From the NCBI GenBank assembly GCA_002491565.1, contig DKWE01000036.1, positions 1 to 43,823 of the forward strand: 43,823 bases of DNA, given 5' to 3'. Made by a program: the position numbers and the translations under genes. Below, piece after piece: positions 23,508 through 31,932 of the stretch; position 1 is the first letter of the stretch; every line of letters starts with the position of its first letter. Below the pieces are notes generated by a model, which saw only the letters and a program-made list of their open reading frames with translations, was not told where the DNA came from and made no database searches. This stretch comes from Lachnospiraceae bacterium UBA7160 (GTDB taxonomy: Bacteria > Bacillota > Clostridia > Lachnospirales > Lachnospiraceae).

Positions 23508-24353
23508 ATGAAACGGAAGCATCCGGGGAGAGCGTGTATGAGAGAACACCTGGAACACGGGGTTCTCTATTTTTCGTTTCCGCTGCTTGATGAGATGGCC
23601 GGGACGTTTGTACATGGGTTCAGCAGCCGCGTCGGCGGCGTAAGTGAGCGTGAGCTTGCTGCGATGAACCTGAGCTTTAGCAGGGGGGACGACCCGGAAC
23701 GCGTCAGAACGAATTTTCGCAGAATGGCAGATGCGGTCGGATTTGATGTGGAAAAGATGGTATTCTCCTATCAGACCCATACCAATCATGTGCGTGTCGT
23801 GACAGAGGAGGATTGCGGCAAGGGATATCTCAGGGAGAGAGATTATCAGGATGTGGACGGCATGGTGACGGATGTGCCAGGGCTGGTTCTCGTGACATTT
23901 TACGCAGACTGTGTGCCGTTGTTCTTTGTGGATCCGGTTCACCGTGCAGTCGGACTGTCACATTCCGGCTGGCGCGGAACGGTCAGTGATATTGCGGGGG
24001 AAACTGTGCACCGGATGGCCAAGCAGTATGGTACAAGACCGGAAGAGCTGCTGACCGCAATCGGCCCCTCGATCTGCCAGGACTGCTATGAAGTCAGCGA
24101 GGATGTCATCGGGCAGGTGCGCCTTGCCTATGAAGAACCACTGTGGCCACAGCTGTTCACGGAGAAAGGAAATGGAAAATACCAGCTGAATCTCTGGGAA
24201 GCCTGCCGCCAGAATTTGCTGCGGGCGGGCGTTGCGCCGGAGCACATCCAGGTGACAGATCTGTGTACCTGCTGCAATCCGGATATTTTCTTTTCACACC
24301 GTGCCTCCCATGGGAAGCGCGGCAACCTTGCCGCCTTCCTTGGCGTGCGGTGA
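23508..24353 (+). CDS. pgeF: Peptidoglycan editing factor PgeF / YfiH-LACC1 family protein
   Basis: The 281-residue protein belongs to the YfiH family, described both as a peptidoglycan editing factor and, for bacterial and human members, as a multicopper-oxidase-like or purine nucleoside-cleaving enzyme. The metal or active-site residues are visible: His91 in SYQTHTNH, Cys135 in FYADCVP and His152 in LSHSGWRGT. The C-terminus has the DLCTCCNPDIFFSHRAS motif seen across the family. The start is ATG 23508 after GAGGAGGAGGGAAAGGG. The 202 bases before it hold only GC-rich inverted repeats (for example ATTCCGC 23338-23344 with GCGGAAT 23371-23377). Confidence 0.9.
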   Translation: MKRKHPGRACMREHLEHGVLYFSFPLLDEMAGTFVHGFSSRVGGVSERELAAMNLSFSRGDDPERVRTNFRRMADAVGFDVEKMVFSYQTHTNHVRVVTEEDCGKGYLRERDYQDVDGMVTDVPGLVLVTFYADCVPLFFVDPVHRAVGLSHSGWRGTVSDIAGETVHRMAKQYGTRPEELLTAIGPSICQDCYEVSEDVIGQVRLAYEEPLWPQLFTEKGNGKYQLNLWEACRQNLLRAGVAPEHIQVTDLCTCCNPDIFFSHRASHGKRGNLAAFLGVR

Positions 24354-24403
24354 GAGTATGTTACTGTTCGTTATTGTTCATGCATCCACTGTTCCGCGAG
24401 GCG

Positions 24404-24425
24404 TTTTCGTGCGAATGCACGAAAA
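24404..24425. terminator. Compact hairpin after pgeF, possible bidirectional terminator
   Basis: TTTTCGTGC (24404-24412) pairs perfectly with GCACGAAAA (24417-24425) over a GAAT loop. The arm itself supplies the U-run on the minus strand; on the plus strand no separate U-run follows. It ends the rplS-to-pgeF gene group and precedes the prs promoter. Confidence 0.5.
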
Positions 24426-24465
24426 TCCCGAGGGTAGGTTTCCCTGACATTTTTCCCTAGAATTC

Positions 24466-24494
24466 TTGACGAGTTTTTTACAAGATGATATGAT
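24466..24494 (+). promoter_or_regulatory. Sigma-A promoter for prs
   Basis: TTGACG (24466-24471), a 17-base spacer and TATGAT (24489-24494) lie 61 bases before the prs start. The leader ends in CGGAGGATTTCATAC before ATG 24556. Confidence 0.75.
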
Positions 24495-24555
24495 AAAAGA
24501 AGCAAAGTAAAAGAAACGAAGCAACGCCAAAGAAAAAGACCGGAGGATTTCATAC

Positions 24556-25743
24556 ATGTCTGACTATAATAATCTGGAACATATTCTTCCCGTTGGTCCG
24601 CTGAAAATCGCGGCGCTGGAAGGCTGCCGCTCCTTTGGAGAAAAGGTAGACCGCTACCTGGTGCAGACACGGCAGGAGGAAGCAGAGAAGTCGCCCGAGA
24701 TTGCCCTGCTGCCCGGCTATATAGAGCCGTCCTATCTGCTGGACTGCAAATGCCCGCGCTTTGGTTCCGGCGAAGGCAAAGGCCAGATCCATGACTCTGT
24801 GCGCGGCGCAGATCTCTATATCCTGGTAGATGTATGCAATTACAGCCTTACTTATACCGTTTGCGGACATGAGAACCATATGTCCCCGGACAATCATTTT
24901 CAGGATCTGAAGCGCATTATTTCCGCTGCTACCGGAAAAGCAAAGCGGATCAATGTCGTGATGCCGTTCCTCTACGAAGGAAGACAGCACAAGCGCACCA
25001 AGAGGGAATCCCTGGACTGCTCGCTGGCTTTGCAGGAGCTGGTAGACATGGGGGTTTCCAATATTATTACCTTTGATGCGCATGATCCACGCGTACAGAA
25101 TGCAATTCCCTTGAGCGGGTTTGACTCTTTTATGGCGACCTACCAGTTTCTGCAGGCTCTGGTTGATACCGTAGAGGACTTCCAGATTGACAATGATCAT
25201 CTGATGGTCATCAGTCCCGACGAGGGTGCGATGAGCCGCGCGGTCTATTTTTCGAGCATTCTCGGCGTGGATATGGGAATGTTTTACAAACGACGTGATT
25301 ACTCAACTGTTGAGAATGGGCGCAATCCAATTGTTGCGCATGAGTTTCTTGGGGATTCCGTTTATGGGAAGGACGCCATCATTGTAGATGACATGATTTC
25401 TTCCGGTGACAGCATGCTGGATGTCGCAAAGAAGATTAAGGAGCGCGGAGCGAAGCGCGTCTTTGTGTGTACGACGTTTGGTCTGTTTACCGACGGATTT
25501 TCCCGCTTTGACAAGGCCTATGCGGACGGCGACATCACGAAGGTGGTCACGACGAATCTGAATTACCGGCCTGCGGAGCTGTTTACAAAGCCGTACTATG
25601 CGGAGGCGGACATGACCCGGTTCCTGTCGATGATCATCGAGCATCTGAACCATGATGTGACCTTGAGCAAGCTGGAGTCTCCGACTGACAAGATTAATGA
25701 GCTGCTGCAGTCGTTAAGGGCGAGACAGCAGCACAGAAGTTAA
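24556..25743 (+). CDS. prs: Ribose-phosphate pyrophosphokinase
   Basis: The enzyme makes PRPP from ribose 5-phosphate and ATP, the precursor of nucleotides, histidine and tryptophan. The PRPP-binding loop IIVDDMISSGDSMLD lies near residue 280, and FYKRRDYS and VISPDEGAMSRAV segments resemble the family. At 395 residues it is longer than the usual 310-320, with an N-terminal extension and internal insertions that I associate with clostridial relatives. It starts a group with the DUF512 gene and der, with only 10 bases to the next gene. Confidence 0.92.
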   Translation: MSDYNNLEHILPVGPLKIAALEGCRSFGEKVDRYLVQTRQEEAEKSPEIALLPGYIEPSYLLDCKCPRFGSGEGKGQIHDSVRGADLYILVDVCNYSLTYTVCGHENHMSPDNHFQDLKRIISAATGKAKRINVVMPFLYEGRQHKRTKRESLDCSLALQELVDMGVSNIITFDAHDPRVQNAIPLSGFDSFMATYQFLQALVDTVEDFQIDNDHLMVISPDEGAMSRAVYFSSILGVDMGMFYKRRDYSTVENGRNPIVAHEFLGDSVYGKDAIIVDDMISSGDSMLDVAKKIKERGAKRVFVCTTFGLFTDGFSRFDKAYADGDITKVVTTNLNYRPAELFTKPYYAEADMTRFLSMIIEHLNHDVTLSKLESPTDKINELLQSLRARQQHRS

Positions 25744-25753
25744 AGGAATTTTT

Positions 25754-27091
25754 ATGAACAAAAAGAAATCTTTTGAGCATGTAATTCGCAGCGTGCTGCC
25801 GGGCAGTATTGCCGAAGAGCTGGAAATAGAGCCTGGCGACACGCTGCTTTCCGTAAATGATCACGAAATTGAGGATATCTTTGATTACCACTATTATACG
25901 AATGAAGAATATCTGACGGTGCTGATACGCAAGGCGGACGGCGAGGAATGGGAGCTGGAGATAGAAAAAGAGTTCGAGGAGGATCTCGGGATCGAATTCG
26001 GAAGTTCCCTGATGGATGAATACCGTTCCTGCCGGAATCACTGCATCTTTTGTTTTATCGACCAGATGCCAAAGGGGATGCGCGACACTCTGTATTTTAA
26101 GGATGACGACTCGCGTCTTTCTTTTTTGCAGGGAAATTATGTGACGCTGACGAATATGAGCGATCATGATATCGAGCGGATTATCCGTTATCACCTGGAG
26201 CCGATCAATATTTCTTTTCAGACGACGAATCCGGAGCTTCGTTGCAAAATGCTGCGGAACCGGTTTGCGGGGAATATTTTCACTAAGGTTCGCGCGCTGG
26301 CGGATGCGGGGATTGAGCTGAACGGGCAGATCGTGCTGTGCAAGGGGATCAACGACGGAGAAGAGCTGGAACGCTCGATCCGTGATTTGACGGCCTATCT
26401 TCCGAGCCTGCGCAGTGTTTCTGTCGTGCCGGTTGGACTATCAAAATTCCGGGACGGACTTTACCCGCTGGAGGCGTTCACCGCAGAGGATGCGGGAGCA
26501 GTCATTGATCAGATCGAAGCCTGGCAGGAGAAGCTCTATCCCGGATATGGAATCCATTTCATCCACGCATCGGATGAATGGTATTTGCTGGCAGGGCGTC
26601 CGCTGCCGGAGGAAGAGCGGTACGATGGGTATCTGCAGCTGGAAAATGGAGTCGGAATGCTGCGCCTTCTGATGGAGGAGTCCGCAAGTGCCCTGCACGG
26701 GCTTGCTGTGGATGATGTTTCCCTGTGCGGCCGGCGTGTCTCGATCGCGACCGGGCGGCTTGCCGCGCCATTTATACGGGAGATTACCGGATCGATTTCT
26801 CATACATTTCCTCAAATACAAGTGGAAGTGTACCCGATCCGGAATGATTTTTTTGGAGAATCGATCACGGTTTCTGGCCTGATCACTGGTCAGGATCTGA
26901 TCTGTCAGCTCAAAGACTGTGATCTGGGTGACGAACTGCTGCTTCCCTGCAACATGCTGCGCAGCGGAGAACAGGTCTTTCTGGATGATCTTACGGTGGC
27001 GGATGCGGAAAGGGCTTTACAAACAAAAATTCGTGTTGTAGAATCAGGCGGGCAGGAGTTCGTCCGTGCTGTGACCGGGACTCTGTCTTAA
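25754..27091 (+). CDS. DUF512 protein: PDZ-like plus radical-SAM-type domain
   Basis: The 445-residue protein starts with a PDZ-like region (VLPGSIAEELEIEPGDTLLSVND, residues about 14-36), then a cysteine cluster Cys93-x3-Cys97-x2-Cys100 in CRNHCIFCFIDQMPKGMR, the iron-sulfur ligand pattern of radical SAM enzymes, and a C-terminal DUF512 domain. The reaction is unknown. The gene is very often placed just before der in Clostridia, as here, which suggests a role in ribosome or tRNA biology, but that is inference. No frameshift or missing ligand is seen. Confidence 0.9.
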   Translation: MNKKKSFEHVIRSVLPGSIAEELEIEPGDTLLSVNDHEIEDIFDYHYYTNEEYLTVLIRKADGEEWELEIEKEFEEDLGIEFGSSLMDEYRSCRNHCIFCFIDQMPKGMRDTLYFKDDDSRLSFLQGNYVTLTNMSDHDIERIIRYHLEPINISFQTTNPELRCKMLRNRFAGNIFTKVRALADAGIELNGQIVLCKGINDGEELERSIRDLTAYLPSLRSVSVVPVGLSKFRDGLYPLEAFTAEDAGAVIDQIEAWQEKLYPGYGIHFIHASDEWYLLAGRPLPEEERYDGYLQLENGVGMLRLLMEESASALHGLAVDDVSLCGRRVSIATGRLAAPFIREITGSISHTFPQIQVEVYPIRNDFFGESITVSGLITGQDLICQLKDCDLGDELLLPCNMLRSGEQVFLDDLTVADAERALQTKIRVVESGGQEFVRAVTGTLS

Positions 27092-27133
27092 AATCAGAGC
27101 CAAGCAGCATTTTTACAGTAAAGGAGGAGGCAG

Positions 27134-28462
27134 ATGAGCAGACCAATCGTAGCGATTGTAGGAAGACCAAATGTAGGAAAATCGACCCTGTTCAATGCTC
27201 TTGCAGGTGAAAATATATCCATTGTAAAAAATACGCCGGGGGTGACGAGAGACCGGATTTACGCAGACGCGGAATGGCTGAATGTGGGCTTTACGCTGAT
27301 CGATACCGGAGGAATTGAGCCGGACAGCAGCGATGTCATTTTGTCACAGATGCGTGATCAGGCCCAGATCGCGATCGATACGGCGGATGTGATTGTGTTT
27401 ATGGTGGACTGCAAGCAGGGGCTGGTGGACGCAGACGCGAAGGTGGCAGACATGCTGCGCCGTTCGCATAAGCCGGTGGTTCTTGCGGTCAACAAGACCG
27501 ACAATTTTGAGAAGAGCATGCCGGACGTCTATGAGTTTTACAACCTCGGAATCGGCGATCCGTATCCGATTTCTGCGAGCAACAAGCTGGGAATGGGCGA
27601 AATGCTGGACCACGTCATTGAGTGCTTCGGCGAGGACATTGGGGAAGAGGCGGAGGATGAGCGCCCCCGTGTTGCGGTAGTCGGCAAGCCAAACGTCGGA
27701 AAGTCCTCTCTGATCAATAAAATTCTGGGGGAGAACCGGCTGATCGTCTCGGACATCGCCGGTACAACACGCGATGCTGTTGACACGGCGGTAAAGTGGA
27801 ACGGGCATGAGTATGTGTTCATTGACACGGCAGGGCTGCGCCGCAAGAGCAAAATCAAGGAAGAACTGGAGCGCTACAGCATCATACGGACGGTGACAGC
27901 TGTTGAGCGCGCGGACGTTGTGGTGCTGCTCATCGACGCGGTGGAAGGCGTGACCGAACAGGACGCGAAGATTGCAGGAATCGCGCATGAGCGCGGGAAG
28001 GGCATCATCATTGCAGTCAACAAGTGGGATGCAATTGAAAAGGATGACAAGACGATTTACAAATATACGCAGGAGGTGCGCAGGATTCTCTCCTTTATGC
28101 CCTATGCGGAAATTCTCTTTATCTCGGCGGAGACCGGGCAGCGGGTAAGCCGTCTGTTCGAAACCATTGATATGGTGCTTGCGAACCAGTCCATGCGGGT
28201 GGCGACCGGGGTGCTCAATGAGATTCTTACGGAGGCCGTTGCGCTGCAGCAGCCGCCGACGGATAAGGGCAAGCGGCTTCGGTTGTTCTATATCACGCAG
28301 GTTGCGGTGAAACCGCCTACCTTTGTGATTTTTGTCAACGACAAGGAACTGATGCATTTTTCTTACACACGTTATCTGGAAAATAAGATCCGTGATACGT
28401 TCGGATTCCGGGGAACGTCGCTGAAGTTCCTCATTCGTGAGCGGAAAGAAAAAGAGAATTGA
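27134..28462 (+). CDS. der: Ribosome biogenesis GTPase Der (EngA)
   Basis: Der is a double-G-domain GTPase essential for 50S subunit assembly. The 442-residue protein has two P-loops, GRPNVGKSTL at residues 9-18 and GKPNVGKSSL near 184, with DTGGIEP and DTAGLRRKSK switch II motifs and two NKxD motifs (NKTD and NKWD), followed by the KH-like C-terminal domain. ATG 27134 follows AAAGGAGGAGG. plsY starts 13 bases after the stop. Confidence 0.97.
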   Translation: MSRPIVAIVGRPNVGKSTLFNALAGENISIVKNTPGVTRDRIYADAEWLNVGFTLIDTGGIEPDSSDVILSQMRDQAQIAIDTADVIVFMVDCKQGLVDADAKVADMLRRSHKPVVLAVNKTDNFEKSMPDVYEFYNLGIGDPYPISASNKLGMGEMLDHVIECFGEDIGEEAEDERPRVAVVGKPNVGKSSLINKILGENRLIVSDIAGTTRDAVDTAVKWNGHEYVFIDTAGLRRKSKIKEELERYSIIRTVTAVERADVVVLLIDAVEGVTEQDAKIAGIAHERGKGIIIAVNKWDAIEKDDKTIYKYTQEVRRILSFMPYAEILFISAETGQRVSRLFETIDMVLANQSMRVATGVLNEILTEAVALQQPPTDKGKRLRLFYITQVAVKPPTFVIFVNDKELMHFSYTRYLENKIRDTFGFRGTSLKFLIRERKEKEN

Positions 28463-28475
28463 CGGGGAAAAGGAC

Positions 28476-29117
28476 ATGGAACGTATCATATGTATTTTGA
28501 TTGGATATGGGTTCGGGCTGTTTCAGACCGGCTATCTCTATGGAAAGCTTCATGGAATTGACATACGCAAATGCGGGAGCGGCAATGCCGGGACGACGAA
28601 TATGCTGCGCACACTGGGAAAAAAGGCCGGTATTATCACGCTGCTCGGAGATGCATTCAAATGCGTATTTGCCGTACTGTTTGTGAAGCTTTTATTTCGT
28701 GAACGATATGAGGATATTTTACCATTGCTGGCAGTCTATACAGCTGCCGGAGTCATTTTAGGACACAATTTTCCGTTTTATATGAATTTTAAAGGCGGCA
28801 AGGGGATCGCTGCGACGGCGGGACTGATTCTTTCTATGGGCTGGCAGATGACGCTGATCGACATCGTGGTGTTCGGGCTTACGGTGCTGCTGACCCATTA
28901 TGTGTCGCTTGGCTCTCTTCTGGTTTATGTCAGCCTGATAATACAGATGGTCTTTTTCGGACAGCGCGGCATGTTTGGCATGGCACAGCGGGATCTGAAT
29001 GAAATGTATGTGGTGATTGTCTGCCTGGCTGTTCTGGCGTTTTGGATGCACCGGGCAAATATCAACCGCCTGCTGCACGGACAGGAGCGGAAGACGTATC
29101 TGTCAAAGCGAAGCTGA
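28476..29117 (+). CDS. plsY: Acyl-phosphate:glycerol-3-phosphate acyltransferase PlsY
   Basis: PlsY is the polytopic membrane enzyme that moves an acyl group from acyl phosphate (made by PlsX, 5254) to glycerol 3-phosphate. The 213 residues have several hydrophobic segments and the three loops of the family: CGSGNAGTTN at 33-42, GHNFPFYMNFKGGKG near 104-118, and a C-terminal loop before the last membrane segment. The frame is open to 28437, overlapping der, but ATG 28476 behind GGGGAAAAGGA fits homologues. gpsA follows, pairing the supply of glycerol 3-phosphate with its acylation. Confidence 0.94.
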   Translation: MERIICILIGYGFGLFQTGYLYGKLHGIDIRKCGSGNAGTTNMLRTLGKKAGIITLLGDAFKCVFAVLFVKLLFRERYEDILPLLAVYTAAGVILGHNFPFYMNFKGGKGIAATAGLILSMGWQMTLIDIVVFGLTVLLTHYVSLGSLLVYVSLIIQMVFFGQRGMFGMAQRDLNEMYVVIVCLAVLAFWMHRANINRLLHGQERKTYLSKRS

Positions 29118-29145
29118 CAGCCCTCACAGTTTGGCAGCCTCTGTT

Positions 29146-29203
29146 CTGATCCGGATAAGCTGGAACTTAAATTTTGCTGTTTTGCGCAAGATTTTGTTTG
29201 TAG
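29146..29203 (-). repeat. Copy A of a ~58-bp dispersed repeat (plsY-gpsA gap)
   Basis: Read on the minus strand, this segment matches 40876-40933 on the plus strand at 47 of 58 positions without gaps. The differences are mostly transitions and come in neighbouring pairs. The shared core includes AAATCTTGCGCAAAA, GCAAAATT, AGTTCC and TTATCCGG. In one frame both copies read as similar peptides (TNKILRKTAKF and TNEILRKMAKL), but neither has a convincing start. Copy A lies in the 151-base gap before gpsA and points away from it. Confidence 0.75.
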
Positions 29204-29268
29204 GCGTCGAAAGGTAAGACTCAGCTGCACAGAACAATCGCAGCAGAGCAGAAAGGAAGAGCAAGGTC

Positions 29269-30273
29269 ATGGAATCAATCGGTGTACTTGGAGCTGGAAG
29301 CTGGGGGACGGCGCTCGCCATCCTTCTGAGTGAAAATGGAAATGCAGTGACACTTTGGTCGCACCGCGAAGAAGGGGCCAGGCGCATCCGGGAAAAGCGC
29401 CAGATTGACAGCCTGCCCGGCGTGACGATTCCGGAGGCAGTCTGTGTGACTTCAGATCTTTCGGAGGCTGTGTGCGGGAAACAGGTGCTGGTAGCGGCCG
29501 TGCCATCGAGCCATATCCGCGAGACGGCAGAGAGGGTTGCACCCCTTGCTGCACCTGGAACGATTGTGGTCAGTGCGGCGAAGGGAATTGAAGAAAAGAC
29601 TCTATATACAATGACTGACATTTTGGAACAGGTGATTCCGCAGGCGGAAGCGGCAGTGCTCTCCGGGCCGAGCCACGCGGAAGAGGTAGCCAGGCTGCTG
29701 CCGACGACCTGCGTCATTGGCGCGCACAGGGAAGAGACGGCACGGTATCTGCAGCGGCTTTTTATGAGCCGGATGTTCCGGGTCTATATCAGCGCAGACA
29801 TGCTTGGCATCGAGCTTGGCGGCGCACTGAAAAATGTCATTGCGCTTGCCGCCGGCATAGCGGACGGCATGGGCTACGGAGACAATGCAAAGGCAGCGCT
29901 GATTACACGCGGAATTGTGGAAATCAGCCGCCTTGGGATCAAGCTTGGAGGCAGAAGAGAGACCTTCTCCGGGCTGACCGGGGTCGGAGACCTGATCGTG
30001 ACCTGTGCAAGTATGCACAGCCGCAATCGCCGGGCGGGCATCCTGCTCGGACAGGGGCGCACCATGGAAGAGGCAATGCAGGAAGTGCAGATGGTGGTCG
30101 AGGGAGTATACTCTGCCAGGGCAGCTATGGAGCTTGCCGCAAAGTGCGGGGTCGAACTTCCGATTATCGAGCAGGTCAATCATGTCCTGTTTGACGGCAA
30201 GGATCCGAAGAAGGCCGTCAGCGAGCTGATGCTGCGGGATTCGAAGACGGAGGATTCCCTGATCCCGTGGTAG
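29269..30273 (+). CDS. gpsA: Glycerol-3-phosphate dehydrogenase [NAD(P)+]
   Basis: GpsA reduces dihydroxyacetone phosphate to sn-glycerol 3-phosphate for phospholipid synthesis. The 334-residue protein opens with the Rossmann motif GAGSWGTALA at 8-17 and carries VLSGPSHAEEVA near residue 128, the catalytic-lysine region LGGALKNVIALAAGI near 182, and the GLTGVGDLIVTC motif near residue 235. AAAGGAAGAG lies before ATG 29269. It closes the prs-to-gpsA group; the next gene has its own promoter. Confidence 0.96.
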   Translation: MESIGVLGAGSWGTALAILLSENGNAVTLWSHREEGARRIREKRQIDSLPGVTIPEAVCVTSDLSEAVCGKQVLVAAVPSSHIRETAERVAPLAAPGTIVVSAAKGIEEKTLYTMTDILEQVIPQAEAAVLSGPSHAEEVARLLPTTCVIGAHREETARYLQRLFMSRMFRVYISADMLGIELGGALKNVIALAAGIADGMGYGDNAKAALITRGIVEISRLGIKLGGRRETFSGLTGVGDLIVTCASMHSRNRRAGILLGQGRTMEEAMQEVQMVVEGVYSARAAMELAAKCGVELPIIEQVNHVLFDGKDPKKAVSELMLRDSKTEDSLIPW

Positions 30274-30349
30274 AAATGATCAATTAGTCATACTCCTCGT
30301 CCGGGACACGTGAATCGTAACGATATGTTTGCTACGTTTTAAAAAAAGT

Positions 30350-30390
30350 ACAACGTTTCAGTTGTGGTAGGACAGTTTTTATGTTATAAT
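30350..30390 (+). promoter_or_regulatory. Promoter of the CODH/ACS region with an overlapping dyad
   Basis: TTGTGG (30362-30367), 17 bases and a perfect TATAAT (30385-30390) lie about 76 bases before the first gene of the nickel module. The dyad ACAAC-N6-GTTGT (30350-30365) covers the start of the -35 box, the position of a repressor or redox-sensor site. The 193-base gap back to gpsA also holds CACGTG (30308-30313) and an A/T-rich run but no clear terminator. Confidence 0.65.
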
Positions 30391-30466
30391 CACTAAGAAG
30401 TCAGAGTATGCTCAGAAATGTCAAAAAATTAACAAACATTTCTGAGGAAAAGAAAGGAGAACCACA

Positions 30467-30796
30467 ATGCATCTGATTCACGATGAAAATGGAAATCCGG
30501 TTCCTCACGGACACGATGCAGCTCATGGGCATGATCACGCGCACAGCCATGAAGGATGTGACGCATCTGCATGCGGCAGCTGCAGTTCCGATTGCGGAGC
30601 AGATAAGACAGCAGCGCTGCTGGATTACATGCTGAAGCACAATGAGCACCATGCTGCGGAGCTGGACCAGGTGGCAGATAAGCTGCGTGCGGAAGGCCGT
30701 GAGGCAGCCGCGGAGCAAATCCGGAAAGCGGTCGATGAATTCAAGAAGGGCAACCTCTATCTGAGCCTTGCGCTTGCTGCTGTCAAGGAGCCTTAA
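30467..30796 (+). CDS. His/Cys-rich CooJ-like putative nickel-binding protein
   Basis: The 109-residue protein has nine histidines in its first 28 residues, alternating with Gly, Asp, Ala and Ser, then four cysteines (31, 36, 39, 43), then a helical domain of about 60 residues beginning LLDYMLKHNEHHAAEL with His58, His61 and His62. Such a layout suggests metal storage or delivery. In Rhodospirillum rubrum the CO dehydrogenase accessory genes are cooC, cooT and cooJ, where CooJ is a His-rich nickel protein with a helical domain. The next two genes here are CooT and CooC, so this is probably a functional CooJ counterpart with the His-rich part at the N-terminus instead of the C-terminus. Nickel binding is inferred, not shown; zinc or cobalt is possible. 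Confidence 0.75.
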   Translation: MHLIHDENGNPVPHGHDAAHGHDHAHSHEGCDASACGSCSSDCGADKTAALLDYMLKHNEHHAAELDQVADKLRAEGREAAAEQIRKAVDEFKKGNLYLSLALAAVKEP

Positions 30797-30825
30797 GGAA
30801 CCGGTATAGATAGGAGGTGGACAGG

Positions 30826-31008
30826 ATGTGCCTGTCAACTGTATATAAGACAAGCGAGCCAGACAGCATTATCATGGAATTTGTCAGTAAGATTGAGGTA
30901 GAAGGCAATCAGATTACCCTGACGGACGTGATCGGAGATACAAGAGTGGTCGAAGGTGCGATCCGGATGGTAGATCTGACCGGCGGTGTCGTAAAGATCG
31001 ATTGCTGA
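30826..31008 (+). CDS. cooT: CooT family nickel-binding protein
   Basis: This 60-residue protein matches the CooT family, small beta-barrel proteins that as dimers bind one Ni(II) through a cysteine at position 2 and backbone atoms. Here the sequence starts Met-Cys-Leu-Ser, keeping Cys2, and continues with VYKTSEPDSIIMEFV and a beta-rich stretch ending IRMVDLTGGVVKIDC. ATG 30826 is chosen over the in-frame GTG at 30817 because a perfect AGGAGGTG (30811-30818) is 7 bases upstream and because only this start places Cys at position 2. Its likely role is nickel supply to CO dehydrogenase and perhaps acetyl-CoA synthase. Confidence 0.88.
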   Translation: MCLSTVYKTSEPDSIIMEFVSKIEVEGNQITLTDVIGDTRVVEGAIRMVDLTGGVVKIDC

Positions 31009-31051
31009 GCTGCCTATATTCAGAAATACTCACGGTGGAAAGGGGCAAAAC

Positions 31052-31825
31052 ATGTCACACGTAATAGCAATAGCAGGAAAAGGCGGCGTGGGAAAGACTA
31101 CGTTGTCCGGTATGCTGATTCAGACCATGTGCCAGATGGGGAAGACTCCGATTCTGGCGGTCGATGCGGATGCAAATTCCAATCTGAACGAGGTGCTTGG
31201 CGTTGAGGTTGAGATGACGCTGGGCGAAGTGAGGGAACAGATCGAGCGGGCAGATGTCAGCAAGGAGAACCCGATTCCCGCCGGAATGTCCAGATCGGAT
31301 TACGCCGAGATTATGTTTCAGCGCTGCCTGAACGAGGATGACGATTTCGATCTTCTTGTGATGGGACGCACGCAGGGCAAAGGCTGTTACTGTTATGTAA
31401 ATGGACTTCTTCAGTCCCAGATGCAGAAGCTGCTGCCAAACTATAAATACATGGTGGTGGATAATGAAGCCGGCATGGAGCACATCAGCAGAGGAATTCT
31501 GCCGAAGGTTGATACGATAATTCTTGTGAGCGACTGCTCACGCCGCGGCGTACAGGCAGCGGGAAGGATTGCTGAGCTGGCAAAGGAGTGCTGTCTGAAT
31601 CCGGAGACAATGGGATTGATTGTAAACCGTGCGCCGGGTGGGAAGTTGAATGCGGGTACGCTGGAGGAAATCGAGCGCCAGGGGCTGACTCTGCTTGGCG
31701 TTGTGCCGCATGATGATCAGGTATATGAGTACGACTGTGACGGGAAACCGACGGTAGAGCTTCCGGAGGATTCACCGGTGCGGTTGGCACTAAATGAGAT
31801 CATTCAAAAATTGAATATAAAGTAA
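31052..31825 (+). CDS. cooC: CooC-type nickel-insertion ATPase (first copy)
   Basis: CooC is a MinD/NifH-like ATPase that helps put nickel into the C-cluster of CO dehydrogenase. The 257-residue protein has the deviant Walker A GKGGVGKTT at residues 9-17 and a CxC metal motif at Cys112 and Cys114 (GKGCYCYV), the numbering reported for the Carboxydothermus CooC1 metal site. VVDNEAGMEHISRG is the switch region. It follows cooT and is separated from cooS by 107 bases. A second CooC lies between cooS and acsB. Confidence 0.93.
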   Translation: MSHVIAIAGKGGVGKTTLSGMLIQTMCQMGKTPILAVDADANSNLNEVLGVEVEMTLGEVREQIERADVSKENPIPAGMSRSDYAEIMFQRCLNEDDDFDLLVMGRTQGKGCYCYVNGLLQSQMQKLLPNYKYMVVDNEAGMEHISRGILPKVDTIILVSDCSRRGVQAAGRIAELAKECCLNPETMGLIVNRAPGGKLNAGTLEEIERQGLTLLGVVPHDDQVYEYDCDGKPTVELPEDSPVRLALNEIIQKLNIK

Positions 31826-31898
31826 CTGCTTTATCCAGATAGGGCGTTGCTTTATTTACAGCCGTCTGGCTTATTTTGCCTAAGAAGCCGGGTGGGTG

Positions 31899-31908
31899 TG
31901 ATATATCA
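31899..31908. promoter_or_regulatory. Perfect 10-bp palindrome upstream of cooS
   Basis: TGATATATCA reads the same on both strands and ends 24 bases before the cooS start. TTGCCT at 31876-31881 stands 17 bases before it, so it could overlap a weak -10 box and act as an operator. GGCTT/AAGCC near 31868-31889 could also form a small hairpin. Sequence evidence is slight. Confidence 0.3.
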
Positions 31909-31932
31909 TTTTAAGAACCAAGGAGGTCAATA

